A stretch of 64,000 nucleotides of DNA from contig NZ_JBHSMT010000027.1 of NCBI RefSeq assembly GCF_042654985.1, positions 1-64,000 on the forward strand, given 5' to 3'. Source of the stretch: Paraherbaspirillum soli (GTDB lineage: Bacteria; Pseudomonadota; Gammaproteobacteria; Burkholderiales; Burkholderiaceae_D). Position numbers and translations under genes: made by a program. Shown here in pieces: positions 18,268-25,704 of the stretch (position 1 is its first letter; every line of letters starts with the position of its first letter). The notes under the pieces were generated by a model. It was not told the origin of the DNA and searched no databases. It saw only the letters and a list, made by a program, of their open reading frames with translations.

Positions 18268-19022
18268 CTTTAAGCCACCTCAGTGCGGCCTTGCTGATCG
18301 CCGCCAGCGTTATCGCGCAGCAGAGCAGCGCCGCCGAATCAGCGGTCGAGGCCGGCAAGGACGGCCGCATCCGGGTCCAGTTCGTCGCCTTCCAGCAAAG
18401 CGTATTGTCGAGCGAATTGTCGGCACGGATCGCCAGCATACCGTTCCGCGAGGGCGACACCTTCCGCGCCGGGCAGGTTCTGGTCAGTTTCGATTGCGGC
18501 TTGTTCCGGGCCCAGCTCAACAAGGCCGAAGCGGCGGCCGAGGCGGCGCGCCAGACGCTGAAAGTCGATCAGCGGCTGGCGCAACTGAATTCGATCGGTC
18601 AGCTGGATGTGGATCTGGCCGCGGCCAAGGTCAGGGAAACCGCCGCCGAAGCCGGCGCCATGCGCGCCACGGTCGGCAAATGCACGCTGGCGGCGCCGTT
18701 CGCCGGACGGGTCGCCAAGCTGGGGGCGCAAGCGTTCGAGTATGTCGCGCCCGGCAAACCCTTGCTGGAAATTCTCGACACCCGCCGCCTGGAGCTGCAA
18801 ATGATCGTGCCGTCCAAATGGCTAGCGTGGCTCAAGGTCGGCGGCCGCTTCAACGTCAAGGTGGATGAACTGGATCGCGAATACAGCGGCCGCATCGTGC
18901 GCCTGGGCGCGCGCATCGACCCGGTCAGCCAGTCGATATCGCTGGCCGGCGAAGTCGAAGGCGCGCATCCGGAACTGCTGCCGGGCATGAGCGGCGCGGC
19001 CATGTTCAAGGTTGAAAAGTGA
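18264..19022 (+). CDS. HlyD/RND-type periplasmic adaptor, short
   Basis: This 252-residue protein has an N-terminal signal (LSAALLIAASVIAQ, ending near SAA 24). A barrel-sandwich half reads IASIPFREGDTFRAGQVLVSFD, a short alpha-hairpin follows (about 80-135), and the second lipoyl half is CTLAAPFAGRVAKLGAQAFEYVAPG. A beta-barrel follows. It would bridge the inner membrane and the TolC-like channel. The start overlaps the stop of the TolC gene by four bases, so the two are coupled. There is no obvious membrane anchor beyond the signal peptide. It is the first of three consecutive proteins with HlyD-like domains. Confidence 0.8.
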   Translation: MTLSHLSAALLIAASVIAQQSSAAESAVEAGKDGRIRVQFVAFQQSVLSSELSARIASIPFREGDTFRAGQVLVSFDCGLFRAQLNKAEAAAEAARQTLKVDQRLAQLNSIGQLDVDLAAAKVRETAAEAGAMRATVGKCTLAAPFAGRVAKLGAQAFEYVAPGKPLLEILDTRRLELQMIVPSKWLAWLKVGGRFNVKVDELDREYSGRIVRLGARIDPVSQSISLAGEVEGAHPELLPGMSGAAMFKVEK

Positions 19023-20427
19023 CGCCGAAGTGAACCAGGCAGCCAATTCCAGCCGCGCCGCAGCAGCGCAAGACCCCGCCCTGCGCGAACTGGCGACCTT
19101 GCTGCAACTGGGCCGGCGCGCACGCGAAGCGGACAACATTGAGGTGCTCGGCTTCGTCGCGGTCAACGAAAGCCGCCAGCTGTTCCAATACCGGCAAGCG
19201 GCGCTGGGCCGGGTCAGCGCCGTCGGCCAGTGGCTGCCGGGCGCGGTGATGGCGGTCTCCGGCTTGCCCCAGCCCGACCCGCAAGCGCCTTACGTGCAAT
19301 GGCTGGCACAGGTGTTTGCCTACCTCGCAAAACAAGACATCCCGGAACCGGGGGCCGCCGTGCGCGCCTTGAATGCGCGCGAACTGCCGGAACTGCTGGC
19401 GCGCGACTGGGCCGCCTGGCTGCCCGAATATGCATTGCTGCTGCCGCTGCACGGCCCAGACCGGCATTGCCTGGGCAATTTGCTGCTGGCCCGCGAACAA
19501 CCGTGGGATGCGCATGAAATGCTGCTCGCGGCCGAACTGGCGCACGCCTACGGTCACGCATTGGCGCGCTTTGCCGGCAGCGACAGCTGGCAACACAAGC
19601 TGCGGCTATGGGCGCTGCCGGCCAAGAGCCGCTGGAAAATCGCGCTGGCAGCGCTGGCCGTATGCCTGTTGCCGGTGCGCCTGAGCGTGCTGGCGCCGGC
19701 TGAAGTGGTGCCGCTGGAGCCGTTCCCGGTGCGGGCCCCGCTCGACGGCGTGGTCGACAACTTCCACGTGCGCCCCAGCCAGCAAGTCAAGGCCGGCGAT
19801 CCCTTGTTCGATCTCGACACCACCGTGCTGCGCTCGCGGCTGGGGGTGGCGCGCAAGGCTTACGACGTCGCCAGCGAAGAATACCGGCAAGCCGCGCAGC
19901 TGGCCTTGAACGATGAAAAAAGCAAGCTCGACATGACCTTGAAGAAAGGCAGCCTGGAGCAGAAAGCGGTCGAGCTGGACTATTCGAAAGAATTGCTGGC
20001 CCGGGTCCAGATCAAAGCGCCGCGCGACGGCGTCGCGGTGTTTGCCGACGTCAACGACTGGCAGGGCCGCGCGCTGTCGGTCGGCGAACGGGTCTTGACC
20101 TTGGCCGATCCGGCCAAGGTGGAACTGGCGGTCTCGTTGCCGGTGGCGGAAGCGTTCGACTTCCAACCGGACGCCGCGGTCACGCTGTATCCGAACGGCG
20201 CGCTGTTCGCCTCCTACGACGGCACTCTCAGCAGCGCCGCTTACCGCGCCGAACCGACCCCGGACGGGGTGCTGGCCTACCGCCTCAAAGTCCGCTTCGA
20301 CCGCGGCCAGGCACTGCCGCGGCTGGGCCTGATGGGCACCGCCAAAGTGCGCGGCGGCTGGGCGCCGTTGATCTACATCGTGCTGCGGCGGCCGTTGGCG
20401 GCGGCCCGCCAGTGGCTCGGCTGGTAA
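19012..20427 (+). CDS. GAF-like / HlyD adaptor fusion
   Basis: This protein of about 471 residues has an unusual layout. Residues 20-190 form a cytoplasmic domain that ends like a GAF domain (LLLAREQPWDAHEMLLAAEL...ALARFAG). One membrane segment follows at about 208-227 (WKIALAALAVCLLPVRLSVL). The periplasmic HlyD part starts with APLDGVVDNFHVRPSQQVKA and has a short hairpin and a beta-barrel. It would anchor the export complex in the inner membrane and perhaps sense a cytoplasmic signal. The start is unsure: TTG 19012 overlaps the previous gene, and GTG 19030 is the alternative; neither has a good ribosome site. The stop is 13 bp before the protease-fusion gene. Confidence 0.75.
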   Translation: MKSDAEVNQAANSSRAAAAQDPALRELATLLQLGRRAREADNIEVLGFVAVNESRQLFQYRQAALGRVSAVGQWLPGAVMAVSGLPQPDPQAPYVQWLAQVFAYLAKQDIPEPGAAVRALNARELPELLARDWAAWLPEYALLLPLHGPDRHCLGNLLLAREQPWDAHEMLLAAELAHAYGHALARFAGSDSWQHKLRLWALPAKSRWKIALAALAVCLLPVRLSVLAPAEVVPLEPFPVRAPLDGVVDNFHVRPSQQVKAGDPLFDLDTTVLRSRLGVARKAYDVASEEYRQAAQLALNDEKSKLDMTLKKGSLEQKAVELDYSKELLARVQIKAPRDGVAVFADVNDWQGRALSVGERVLTLADPAKVELAVSLPVAEAFDFQPDAAVTLYPNGALFASYDGTLSSAAYRAEPTPDGVLAYRLKVRFDRGQALPRLGLMGTAKVRGGWAPLIYIVLRRPLAAARQWLGW

Positions 20428-20439
20428 AGGCGGCGGCGC

Positions 20440-22548
20440 ATGCTACCCGCACTGCGGCAAGACTTGAGCCTGCATCCCGGACCGGCGGCCGCCGACGGCG
20501 CGCCGACCTGGACCCTGCACGACCCGGCCGCCAACCGCTTTTACCGGCTCGGCTGGGCCGCCTTCGAAATGTTGTCGCGCTGGCCGCTCAACGATCCGCA
20601 AGCGATCCTGGATGCGGTCAACCGCGACACCACCTTGCAAGTCGATGGGCAAGACCTGCTGTCGCTGCTGCAATTTTTGTCCGGCTACGATTTGCTGGAG
20701 GCGCTGGGTCCGACCGATACCCAGCGGCTGGCGACGGCGGCCCGCGCCGCCAAGCTGTCCAGGATGCAATGGCTGCTGAAAAATTATTTGTTCTTCCGCC
20801 TGCCGCTGGTGCGCCCGGCGGCGTTCCTGAATCGCTGCGCGCCGTATGTGCAGTGGGCGTTCGATCCGCGCTTCTGGCTGGCGATCGCGGTCGCGGCGCT
20901 GTTCGGACTGGTGCTGGCCGCGCGCCAGTGGGATCAGTTCCTGCACACGTTTTCAGCCTATAACAGCTTGACCGGCTGGCTGGCGATAGGCGCCGCGCTG
21001 TCGTTCGCCAAGCTGCTGCATGAGCTGGGACACGCGTTCACCGCGCAGCGCTACGGCTGCCGGGTGCCGACCATGGGCGTGGCTTTCCTGGTGCTGTTGC
21101 CGGTGCTGTACACCGATACCAACGAAGCCTGGAAGCTGCCCGACAAACGCCAGCGGCTGGCGATCGCCGCCGCCGGCATGCTGGCGGAACTGGCATTGGC
21201 GGCAGTCGCTACGTTGGCCTGGAATTTTCTGCCGGATGGTCCCGTTTTTGGCCCATTGAAAGCAGGGGCGTTCCTGCTTGCGACCACCAGCTGGCTGTTG
21301 ACGCTGGGGGTCAACGCCAGCCCCTTCATGCGTTTCGACGGCTACTTCCTGCTGTCGGACTGGCTGGATCTGCCCAACCTGCACAGCCGCGCGTTCGCGC
21401 TCGGCCGCTGGTGGCTACGGCGGCAACTGTTCGGCTGGGACGATCCGCCGCCGGAGATATTTGCCCCGGGGCGGCAGCGCTTCCTGATCGCGTTTGCGCT
21501 GGCCACCTGGATCTACCGGCTGGTGGTGTTTCTCGGCATCGCTTTCCTGGTGTATCACATCGCCTTCAAACTGCTCGGCATCGTTTTGCTGCTGATCGAG
21601 CTGGGCTGGTTTATCGCGCTGCCTATCGTCGCCGAACTGAAAACCTGGTGGCGCAACAAGGACGCCATGCACTGGAATCGCGCCAGCCGCCGCAGCGCAC
21701 TGATCGCTGCGGCCCTGCTGGCCGTCATCCTGCTGCCCTGGTCGAGCGAGGTGCGGGCGCCGGCCGTGCTGGGCGCAGCCGAGGCGCAAGGCTTGTACGC
21801 GGTCAGCGCGGCCAGGGTAGTCAGCCCGCCGGTCGCGGTCGGCACCGAAGTGCAGGCCGGGCAAGTGCTGGTGCAGCTGGAATCGCTGGACCTGCGCTAT
21901 CGTCTGGCGCAAGAGCAGAATCGCGAACGCCTGCTGCACTGGGAACTGGAACAGCAACCGTTCGACCCCAAATTGCAGCAGGAAGGCAGCGCCCTGCGCG
22001 AGCGCTGGACCGAAGCCGCGGCCAGCGTCGGCGGCTTGCAGCAGCAAGTCGAGCAACTGATCGTGCGCGCACCGTTCGCCGGCCGAGTGGCGGAAGCCAA
22101 CGACAGCCTGGCGCCGGGCGCCTGGATCGCGGCCAAGGAAAAACTGTTTGAAGTGATCGCACCGCACGGCGCCAAGGCCGAAGCCCTTGTCGGCGAAACG
22201 GCGCTGCCGCAATTGCAGGCCGGCGGCCGCGCCACCTTTATCGCCGACGCCGCCGAGCTGCACCGCGCCGAGTGCCGGGTCGACAGCATCGACCGCGTCA
22301 ACCTGGCGGCCATCGACTCGCTGTATCTGGCCTCGACCTACGGCGGTCCGATCCCGGTGCAAAAAGACCGGCACGGCGCACTGGTGCCGACCGCGGCCTG
22401 GTATCGGGTGCGGCTGGACCAGTGCGGCGGCGGCGCGCCTGCGCGCGAGTTGCGCGGGGTGATGCATTTGCATGGAGCCTGGAGTAGCATCGCCGGGACT
22501 TATCTGCGGCGTGCCATCACGCTGGTGCAGCGTGAGTTGAGTTTTTAA
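20440..22548 (+). CDS. PqqD-like / M50 (site-2) protease / HlyD fusion
   Basis: This 702-residue polytopic membrane protein has three parts. Residues 20-90 resemble PqqD-type peptide-binding domains (TWTLHDPAANRFYRLGWAAF, then an LL-rich helix). Residues 145-435 hold the membrane core, with the zinc motif HELGH at 194-198 and the second M50 motif NASPFMRFDG at 292-301. Residues 440-700 are a HlyD-like lipoyl/hairpin region (VAVGTEVQAGQVLVQLESLD...APFAGRVAEANDSLAPG). Catalytic residues look intact. It occupies the position where a type I system would have its ABC ATPase. It may process the exported protein or a leader, or act as the inner-membrane platform. I know similar fusions from peptide-maturation loci but cannot assign a function. 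Confidence 0.8.
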   Translation: MLPALRQDLSLHPGPAAADGAPTWTLHDPAANRFYRLGWAAFEMLSRWPLNDPQAILDAVNRDTTLQVDGQDLLSLLQFLSGYDLLEALGPTDTQRLATAARAAKLSRMQWLLKNYLFFRLPLVRPAAFLNRCAPYVQWAFDPRFWLAIAVAALFGLVLAARQWDQFLHTFSAYNSLTGWLAIGAALSFAKLLHELGHAFTAQRYGCRVPTMGVAFLVLLPVLYTDTNEAWKLPDKRQRLAIAAAGMLAELALAAVATLAWNFLPDGPVFGPLKAGAFLLATTSWLLTLGVNASPFMRFDGYFLLSDWLDLPNLHSRAFALGRWWLRRQLFGWDDPPPEIFAPGRQRFLIAFALATWIYRLVVFLGIAFLVYHIAFKLLGIVLLLIELGWFIALPIVAELKTWWRNKDAMHWNRASRRSALIAAALLAVILLPWSSEVRAPAVLGAAEAQGLYAVSAARVVSPPVAVGTEVQAGQVLVQLESLDLRYRLAQEQNRERLLHWELEQQPFDPKLQQEGSALRERWTEAAASVGGLQQQVEQLIVRAPFAGRVAEANDSLAPGAWIAAKEKLFEVIAPHGAKAEALVGETALPQLQAGGRATFIADAAELHRAECRVDSIDRVNLAAIDSLYLASTYGGPIPVQKDRHGALVPTAAWYRVRLDQCGGGAPARELRGVMHLHGAWSSIAGTYLRRAITLVQRELSF

Positions 22549-22618
22549 TGCAGGGTTGTAGAGGTAGCCGGAATCTTCAAGTTTTAGACAACAACTTCAA
22601 CGTCAAAGGAAATAGCAA

Positions 22619-24007
22619 TTGAAAGTCTTCGTCTCGCTCGCAACATCCGTGTTGTTCTTCTGCTCCCCCGCCTTCGCGCAAACACCGCAGCCCTCGGTGA
22701 TGACCGCGTTCGTCGCGGTCAACCTGCTGCCGATGGACACGGATCGCATCCTGCCCAACCAGACCGTGCTGGTCGAGAACGGCAAAATCACCGCGATCGG
22801 AGCGTCGCTGACTATCCCCAAGAATGCCCGCATCATCGACGGTCACGGCAGCGCCTTCCTGTCGCCGGGGCTGGCCGACATGCATGTCCATTCCGACACG
22901 GCTGACGAGTTGAAGGTCTACCTGGCCAACGGCGTCACCACGGTGCTGAACATGGGCGGCGCATCAGCCGGCTTCATGGACCAAGTCCGGCCCAAGGCCA
23001 ACCGCGGGACAATTGCAGCGCCGCATGTGTACGCCGGTTTTGTGGTTGACGGCTCGGCCCGCTACGGCAATTTCATCGTGACAACGGCGGACGAGGCGCG
23101 TTCCCTGGTGCGTCTGCTAAAAACCAACGGCTACGATTTCATCAAGGTCTACAACGACCTGTCGCCGGTCGCATTCCAGGCGCTGATCGAGGAAGGCCGT
23201 ATCCAACACCTGCCCGTCATCGGCCACGGCGTGACCCAGGTCGGACTGGAACGCCAGCTCGACGCCGGCCAACTGCTGGTGGCGCATTCCGAAGAATTTT
23301 TTTACACGACCTTCTCTCATCCGGATAAAGACAACGAGGGCGGATCGGGACAGACCGACAAGGCGCCGGATCGCGCCGAAATTCCAGCCGCGATCGCTTT
23401 CATCAAGCGCAATCATGCTTTCGTTACCGCAGACCTGATCACCTACGCAACGATTGCAAGCCAATGGGGCAAGCCTGCGGTCGCTGAACGTTATTTGCAC
23501 ATTCCGGAGATGCGCTACCTGTCGCCGAGCGGACGCCTGCGCTGGAAAGCGGAAAGCTACCCCAAACGCCAGGGCGACCTCAGCGCCAGGGTTGAATTTC
23601 TGAAGTATTTCACCAAGCAAATGGCGCAGGCCGACGTCTCGCTGGTGGCCGGCACCGATGCCCCGACCATTCCCGGCCTGGTTCCCGGCTTTTCGCTGCA
23701 CGATGCACTGCGCACCCTTGAGGACGCAGGCCTGAGCCGATTCCAGGCGCTGTCGACCGCCACCCGCGTGCCCGGCGAACTGATTCACCGTTCGGCGCCC
23801 GACGCCGAATCGTTTGGCACGATCAAGGTCGGCAACCGGGCCGATTTGATTCTTTCCGCCAAAAATCCACTGCAAGATCTGTCCGCGCTGCGCGCCCCGC
23901 TAGGCGTCATGGCCAACGGCAATTGGTACGCCGAATCCGAACTGCATGCGCTGCTGGAACAGGTCGCAGCCAAGTACGACGGCGCCTTCATACCTCCGAT
24001 CCGATGA
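22619..24007 (+). CDS. exported amidohydrolase
   Basis: This 462-residue metal-dependent hydrolase has a signal peptide (VFVSLATSVLFFCSPAFAQ, cleavage near 21), so it acts in the periplasm. After a short beta-sandwich comes the metal-binding HVH (GLADMHVHSD), then further His/Asp ligands including VIGHG, VAHSEEFF and the late AGTDAP. The C-terminal GTIKVGNRADLILS closes the sandwich domain. It resembles imidazolonepropionase-like or prolidase-like amidohydrolases; the substrate is unknown. Translation would start at TTG 22619, with AAAGGA about ten bases before. It lies 70 bp after the protease fusion and overlaps the APS-kinase start by four bases, tying it to the sulfation/export block. Confidence 0.8.
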   Translation: MKVFVSLATSVLFFCSPAFAQTPQPSVMTAFVAVNLLPMDTDRILPNQTVLVENGKITAIGASLTIPKNARIIDGHGSAFLSPGLADMHVHSDTADELKVYLANGVTTVLNMGGASAGFMDQVRPKANRGTIAAPHVYAGFVVDGSARYGNFIVTTADEARSLVRLLKTNGYDFIKVYNDLSPVAFQALIEEGRIQHLPVIGHGVTQVGLERQLDAGQLLVAHSEEFFYTTFSHPDKDNEGGSGQTDKAPDRAEIPAAIAFIKRNHAFVTADLITYATIASQWGKPAVAERYLHIPEMRYLSPSGRLRWKAESYPKRQGDLSARVEFLKYFTKQMAQADVSLVAGTDAPTIPGLVPGFSLHDALRTLEDAGLSRFQALSTATRVPGELIHRSAPDAESFGTIKVGNRADLILSAKNPLQDLSALRAPLGVMANGNWYAESELHALLEQVAAKYDGAFIPPIR

Positions 24008-24639
24008 CAGAAAAAACCGCGCCATTGATCGCCTGGCACGGCGGCCAGGTATCCGCCGCCCAGCGCCGCGCCTTGCTGGATCAAATCCCGCTGACGCTGT
24101 GGCTGACCGGCCTCAGCGCCTCCGGCAAATCGACGCTGGCCTTTGCGCTGGAGCGGGAACTGATCGCGCAAGGCCGCGCCTGCTATGTGCTGGACGGCGA
24201 CAATGTGCGGCACGGCTTGAACCGCGATCTTGGGTTCTCGGCGGCCGACCGCGCCGAGAACATCCGCCGCATCGCCGAAGTGGCGCGGCTGATGAACGAC
24301 GCCGGGCTGATCGTCATCACCGCGTTTATTTCACCGTATCGCAACGACCGGGCGATGGCACGCGAGATCATCGGCCAAGCCAATGTGCGCGAGGTCTATC
24401 TGAACACCCCGCTGGCCGTGTGCGAGGCACGCGACCCGAAGGGACTGTATCGGCAGGCGCGGGCCGGCCGGGTCGCGCAGTTCACCGGCATCTCGTCGCC
24501 TTACGAAGCGCCCGAGCGGCCGGACCTGACGCTCGATACGGCGCGGCATTCTTTAGAGGACGCGGTGGCGCAATTGTTGGCGGTGATTCATGCGGGGCAG
24601 GAGCGGAGCGTAGGTTGGGCTGCAAAGCCCAACGTTTGA
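24004..24639 (+). CDS. cysC: adenylylsulfate (APS) kinase
   Basis: This 211-residue enzyme phosphorylates APS to PAPS, the universal sulfate donor. Walker A GLSASGKST is at 36-44, the DGDNVRHGLNRDLGFS segment at 64-79, and the phosphoserine-type motif ISPYR at 108-112 all match CysC. The start overlaps the amidohydrolase stop (ATGA). There is no ATP-sulfurylase or reductase gene beside it, so it is unlikely to serve cysteine synthesis here. With the sulfotransferase at 7608 it more plausibly supplies PAPS for a sulfation reaction. The last dozen codons are supplied by a family-C repeat, so the tail beyond the conserved domain is probably an accidental extension. Confidence 0.9.
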   Translation: MTEKTAPLIAWHGGQVSAAQRRALLDQIPLTLWLTGLSASGKSTLAFALERELIAQGRACYVLDGDNVRHGLNRDLGFSAADRAENIRRIAEVARLMNDAGLIVITAFISPYRNDRAMAREIIGQANVREVYLNTPLAVCEARDPKGLYRQARAGRVAQFTGISSPYEAPERPDLTLDTARHSLEDAVAQLLAVIHAGQERSVGWAAKPNV

Positions 24640-24672
24640 TAGCAATGAAAGAAATGTTGGGCTTCGCCTTCG
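24610..24672. repeat. family-C dispersed repeat
   Basis: TAGGTTGGGCTGCAAAGCCC, AACGTTTGATAGCAATGAAA and a TGTTGGGCTTCGCC tail form an imperfect palindrome around TTGGGCT...AGCCCAA. It overlaps the 3' end of cysC. Related copies are at 24858, 34287, 34887 and 37090. Confidence 0.75.
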
Positions 24673-24713
24673 GTTCAACCACAACCGATCCTGCTGCGCG
24701 GCCGTTAAAGCAA

Positions 24714-24809
24714 GTAGGGCGGATGAGCGTAGCGTTATCCGCCGTTGGATGTGCCGCAGGTGTGTGATGCATCCAGAACGGCGGAAGACGCTGCGCTTTT
24801 CCGCCCTAC
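24714..24809. repeat. family-A dispersed palindrome
   Basis: Full 96-bp copy, nearly identical to the one at 488, downstream of cysC. The gap 24640-24995 contains only this palindrome between two family-C copies. Confidence 0.85.
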
Positions 24810-24857
24810 GTTACCGAGTGCACAAATATCGGCGCCCTGCTGATCTCAAGCCCAGTC

Positions 24858-24938
24858 GGTAGGTTGGGCTGGAAAGCCCAACGTTTGGTCGCGATAAAAG
24901 AAATGTTGGGCTTCGCCTTCGGCTCAACCACAGCCTAC
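24858..24938. repeat. family-C dispersed repeat
   Basis: Second copy of the TAGGTTGGGCTGGAAAGCCC type in this gap, with AACGTTTGGTCGCGATAAAA and a TGTTGGGCTTCGCCTTCGG tail. Confidence 0.75.
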
Positions 24939-24995
24939 GATCCTGCTGCGTGGCGGTTAAAGAATTGAACAGCGCAGAGACGACAAAAATAGTGT

Positions 24996-25024
24996 TTGAA
25001 CTTCAATAAAATCTGCGCTATCGT
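24996..25024 (+). promoter_or_regulatory. promoter of leader copy 3 (SymE leader)
   Basis: TTGAAC (24996-25001) and TATCGT (25019-25024) are 17 bp apart. The -10 aligns with the TATAGT of the other two leader copies when the three elements are superposed. Confidence 0.5.
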
Positions 25025-25030
25025 CCTTAC

Positions 25031-25224
25031 GTCGTGAGAAAGAGCGATCTGGTTTGAGAGCCAGTAATGATTCACCGGGCAGGCAGCCGCTCCCGAGCGG
25101 TTTTTTTTTGCCTGCCCCTATCAATTGTTGCGTCTTCTATGGCGGACACTTGGTAGGGAGGGCTACGGCCCTGCCGGTTTTTGGTGAATCACCCGGTCTC
25201 TCAACCTTGCTTTGTGCCCGCCTC
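25031..25224 (+). ncRNA. structured leader RNA element, copy 3, upstream of symE
   Basis: This is homologous to 88-265 and 43707-43891. Shared blocks are TGGTTTGAGAGCC, a short hairpin (AGGGC-tac-GGCCCT), CTGCCGGTTTTT followed by CCCGGTCTCTCAACCTTGC, and a closing GGCGG...CCGCC stem. The apical hairpin here pairs with different bases from copy 2 (GAGCC/GGGCT), as expected for a conserved RNA. In addition GGTTTGAGAGCC...GATTCACC near the 5' end can pair with GGTGAATC...GGTCTCTCAACC near the 3' end. That suggests two alternative folds. It ends 49 nt before the symE start. Confidence 0.6.
25077..25118 (+). terminator. nested terminator-like hairpin inside leader copy 3
   Basis: The inner hairpin CCGCTCCCGAGCGG (25087-25100) is followed directly by nine T, a textbook intrinsic terminator. 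It is enclosed by an outer stem, GGGCAGGCA (25077-25085) with TGCCTGCCC, that would embed the U-tract. The arrangement suits premature termination of the leader transcript. The hairpin is absent from the other two copies. Confidence 0.6.
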
Positions 25225-25272
25225 CTTCGTCAGCCGACGAAGGGCGGAAAAATCACCGTAAGAGGAGACCGC

Positions 25273-25509
25273 ATGAGCTACGCAAACAAGCCAGACCAAC
25301 CAGGCAAATCCACTTCATCCACTCAAGACAGTTCCACCAACAACAACTTGCCAGACCGGCATTTAACCGTCGGCGTCTGCCCGGAAGGTAAGCTCAGAAC
25401 TCCCTGGATTCGACTACGCGGCAAGTGGCTGTTGGACGCAGGCTTCACGCCCCAGACCCCGATCCGGGTGCAGGTGAGGCGAGGCTGCTTGTTCATTACC
25501 AGAGAGTAG
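25273..25509 (+). CDS. symE: SymE-like toxin
   Basis: This 78-residue protein has a disordered Ser/Thr/Asn-rich first third. It is followed by the SymE core with an AbrB-like fold: LTVGVCPEGKLRTPWIRLRG, then KWLLDAGFTPQTPIRVQV and RRGCLFIT. SymE of Escherichia coli is an SOS-induced toxin held back by an antisense RNA. GAGGAG sits five bases before the ATG at 25273. The leader described at 25031-25224, with its internal terminator, is the likely control region. I see no separate antisense promoter with confidence. Its stop codon lies in a family-A palindrome. Confidence 0.8.
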   Translation: MSYANKPDQPGKSTSSTQDSSTNNNLPDRHLTVGVCPEGKLRTPWIRLRGKWLLDAGFTPQTPIRVQVRRGCLFITRE

Positions 25510-25679
25510 GGCGGATGAGCGTAGCGTTATCCGCCGTTGGATGTGCCGCATGTGTTTGACGCATCCAAGACGGCGGAAGGGTGTAGCAGGGGTTTCAGAT
25601 GGCATGCCATCTGCCTGCGGAACGGTATCCGCTTGCAAGCGGATACGCGCCCTGCAAGGGCTGCGCTTTTCCGCCCTAC
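25506..25679. repeat. family-A palindrome split by an insertion
   Basis: The left part (from GTAGGGCGGATGAGCG to CGGCGGAAGG, ending 25580) and the right part (GCTGCGCTTTTCCGCCCTAC, from 25660) match an ordinary family-A copy. About 79 bp lie between them. Confidence 0.85.
25581..25659. repeat. 79-bp insertion with two perfect palindromes
   Basis: The insert interrupts a family-A copy and is bounded by similar GAAGG and CAAGG. It contains CAGATGGCATGCCATCTG (25596-25613) and GTATCCGCTTGCAAGCGG plus ATAC (25625-25646), both exact palindromes. I do not recognise it as any named element. Confidence 0.65.
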
Positions 25680-25704
25680 GTTACTTATCGGCGTCACACC
25701 ACAC

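Noticed and set aside
16705..20427. Possible small-molecule RND or ABC efflux pump
   Set aside because: No pump gene accompanies the channel and adaptors; their position behind a giant exported protein and beside the M50-HlyD fusion fits protein export better.
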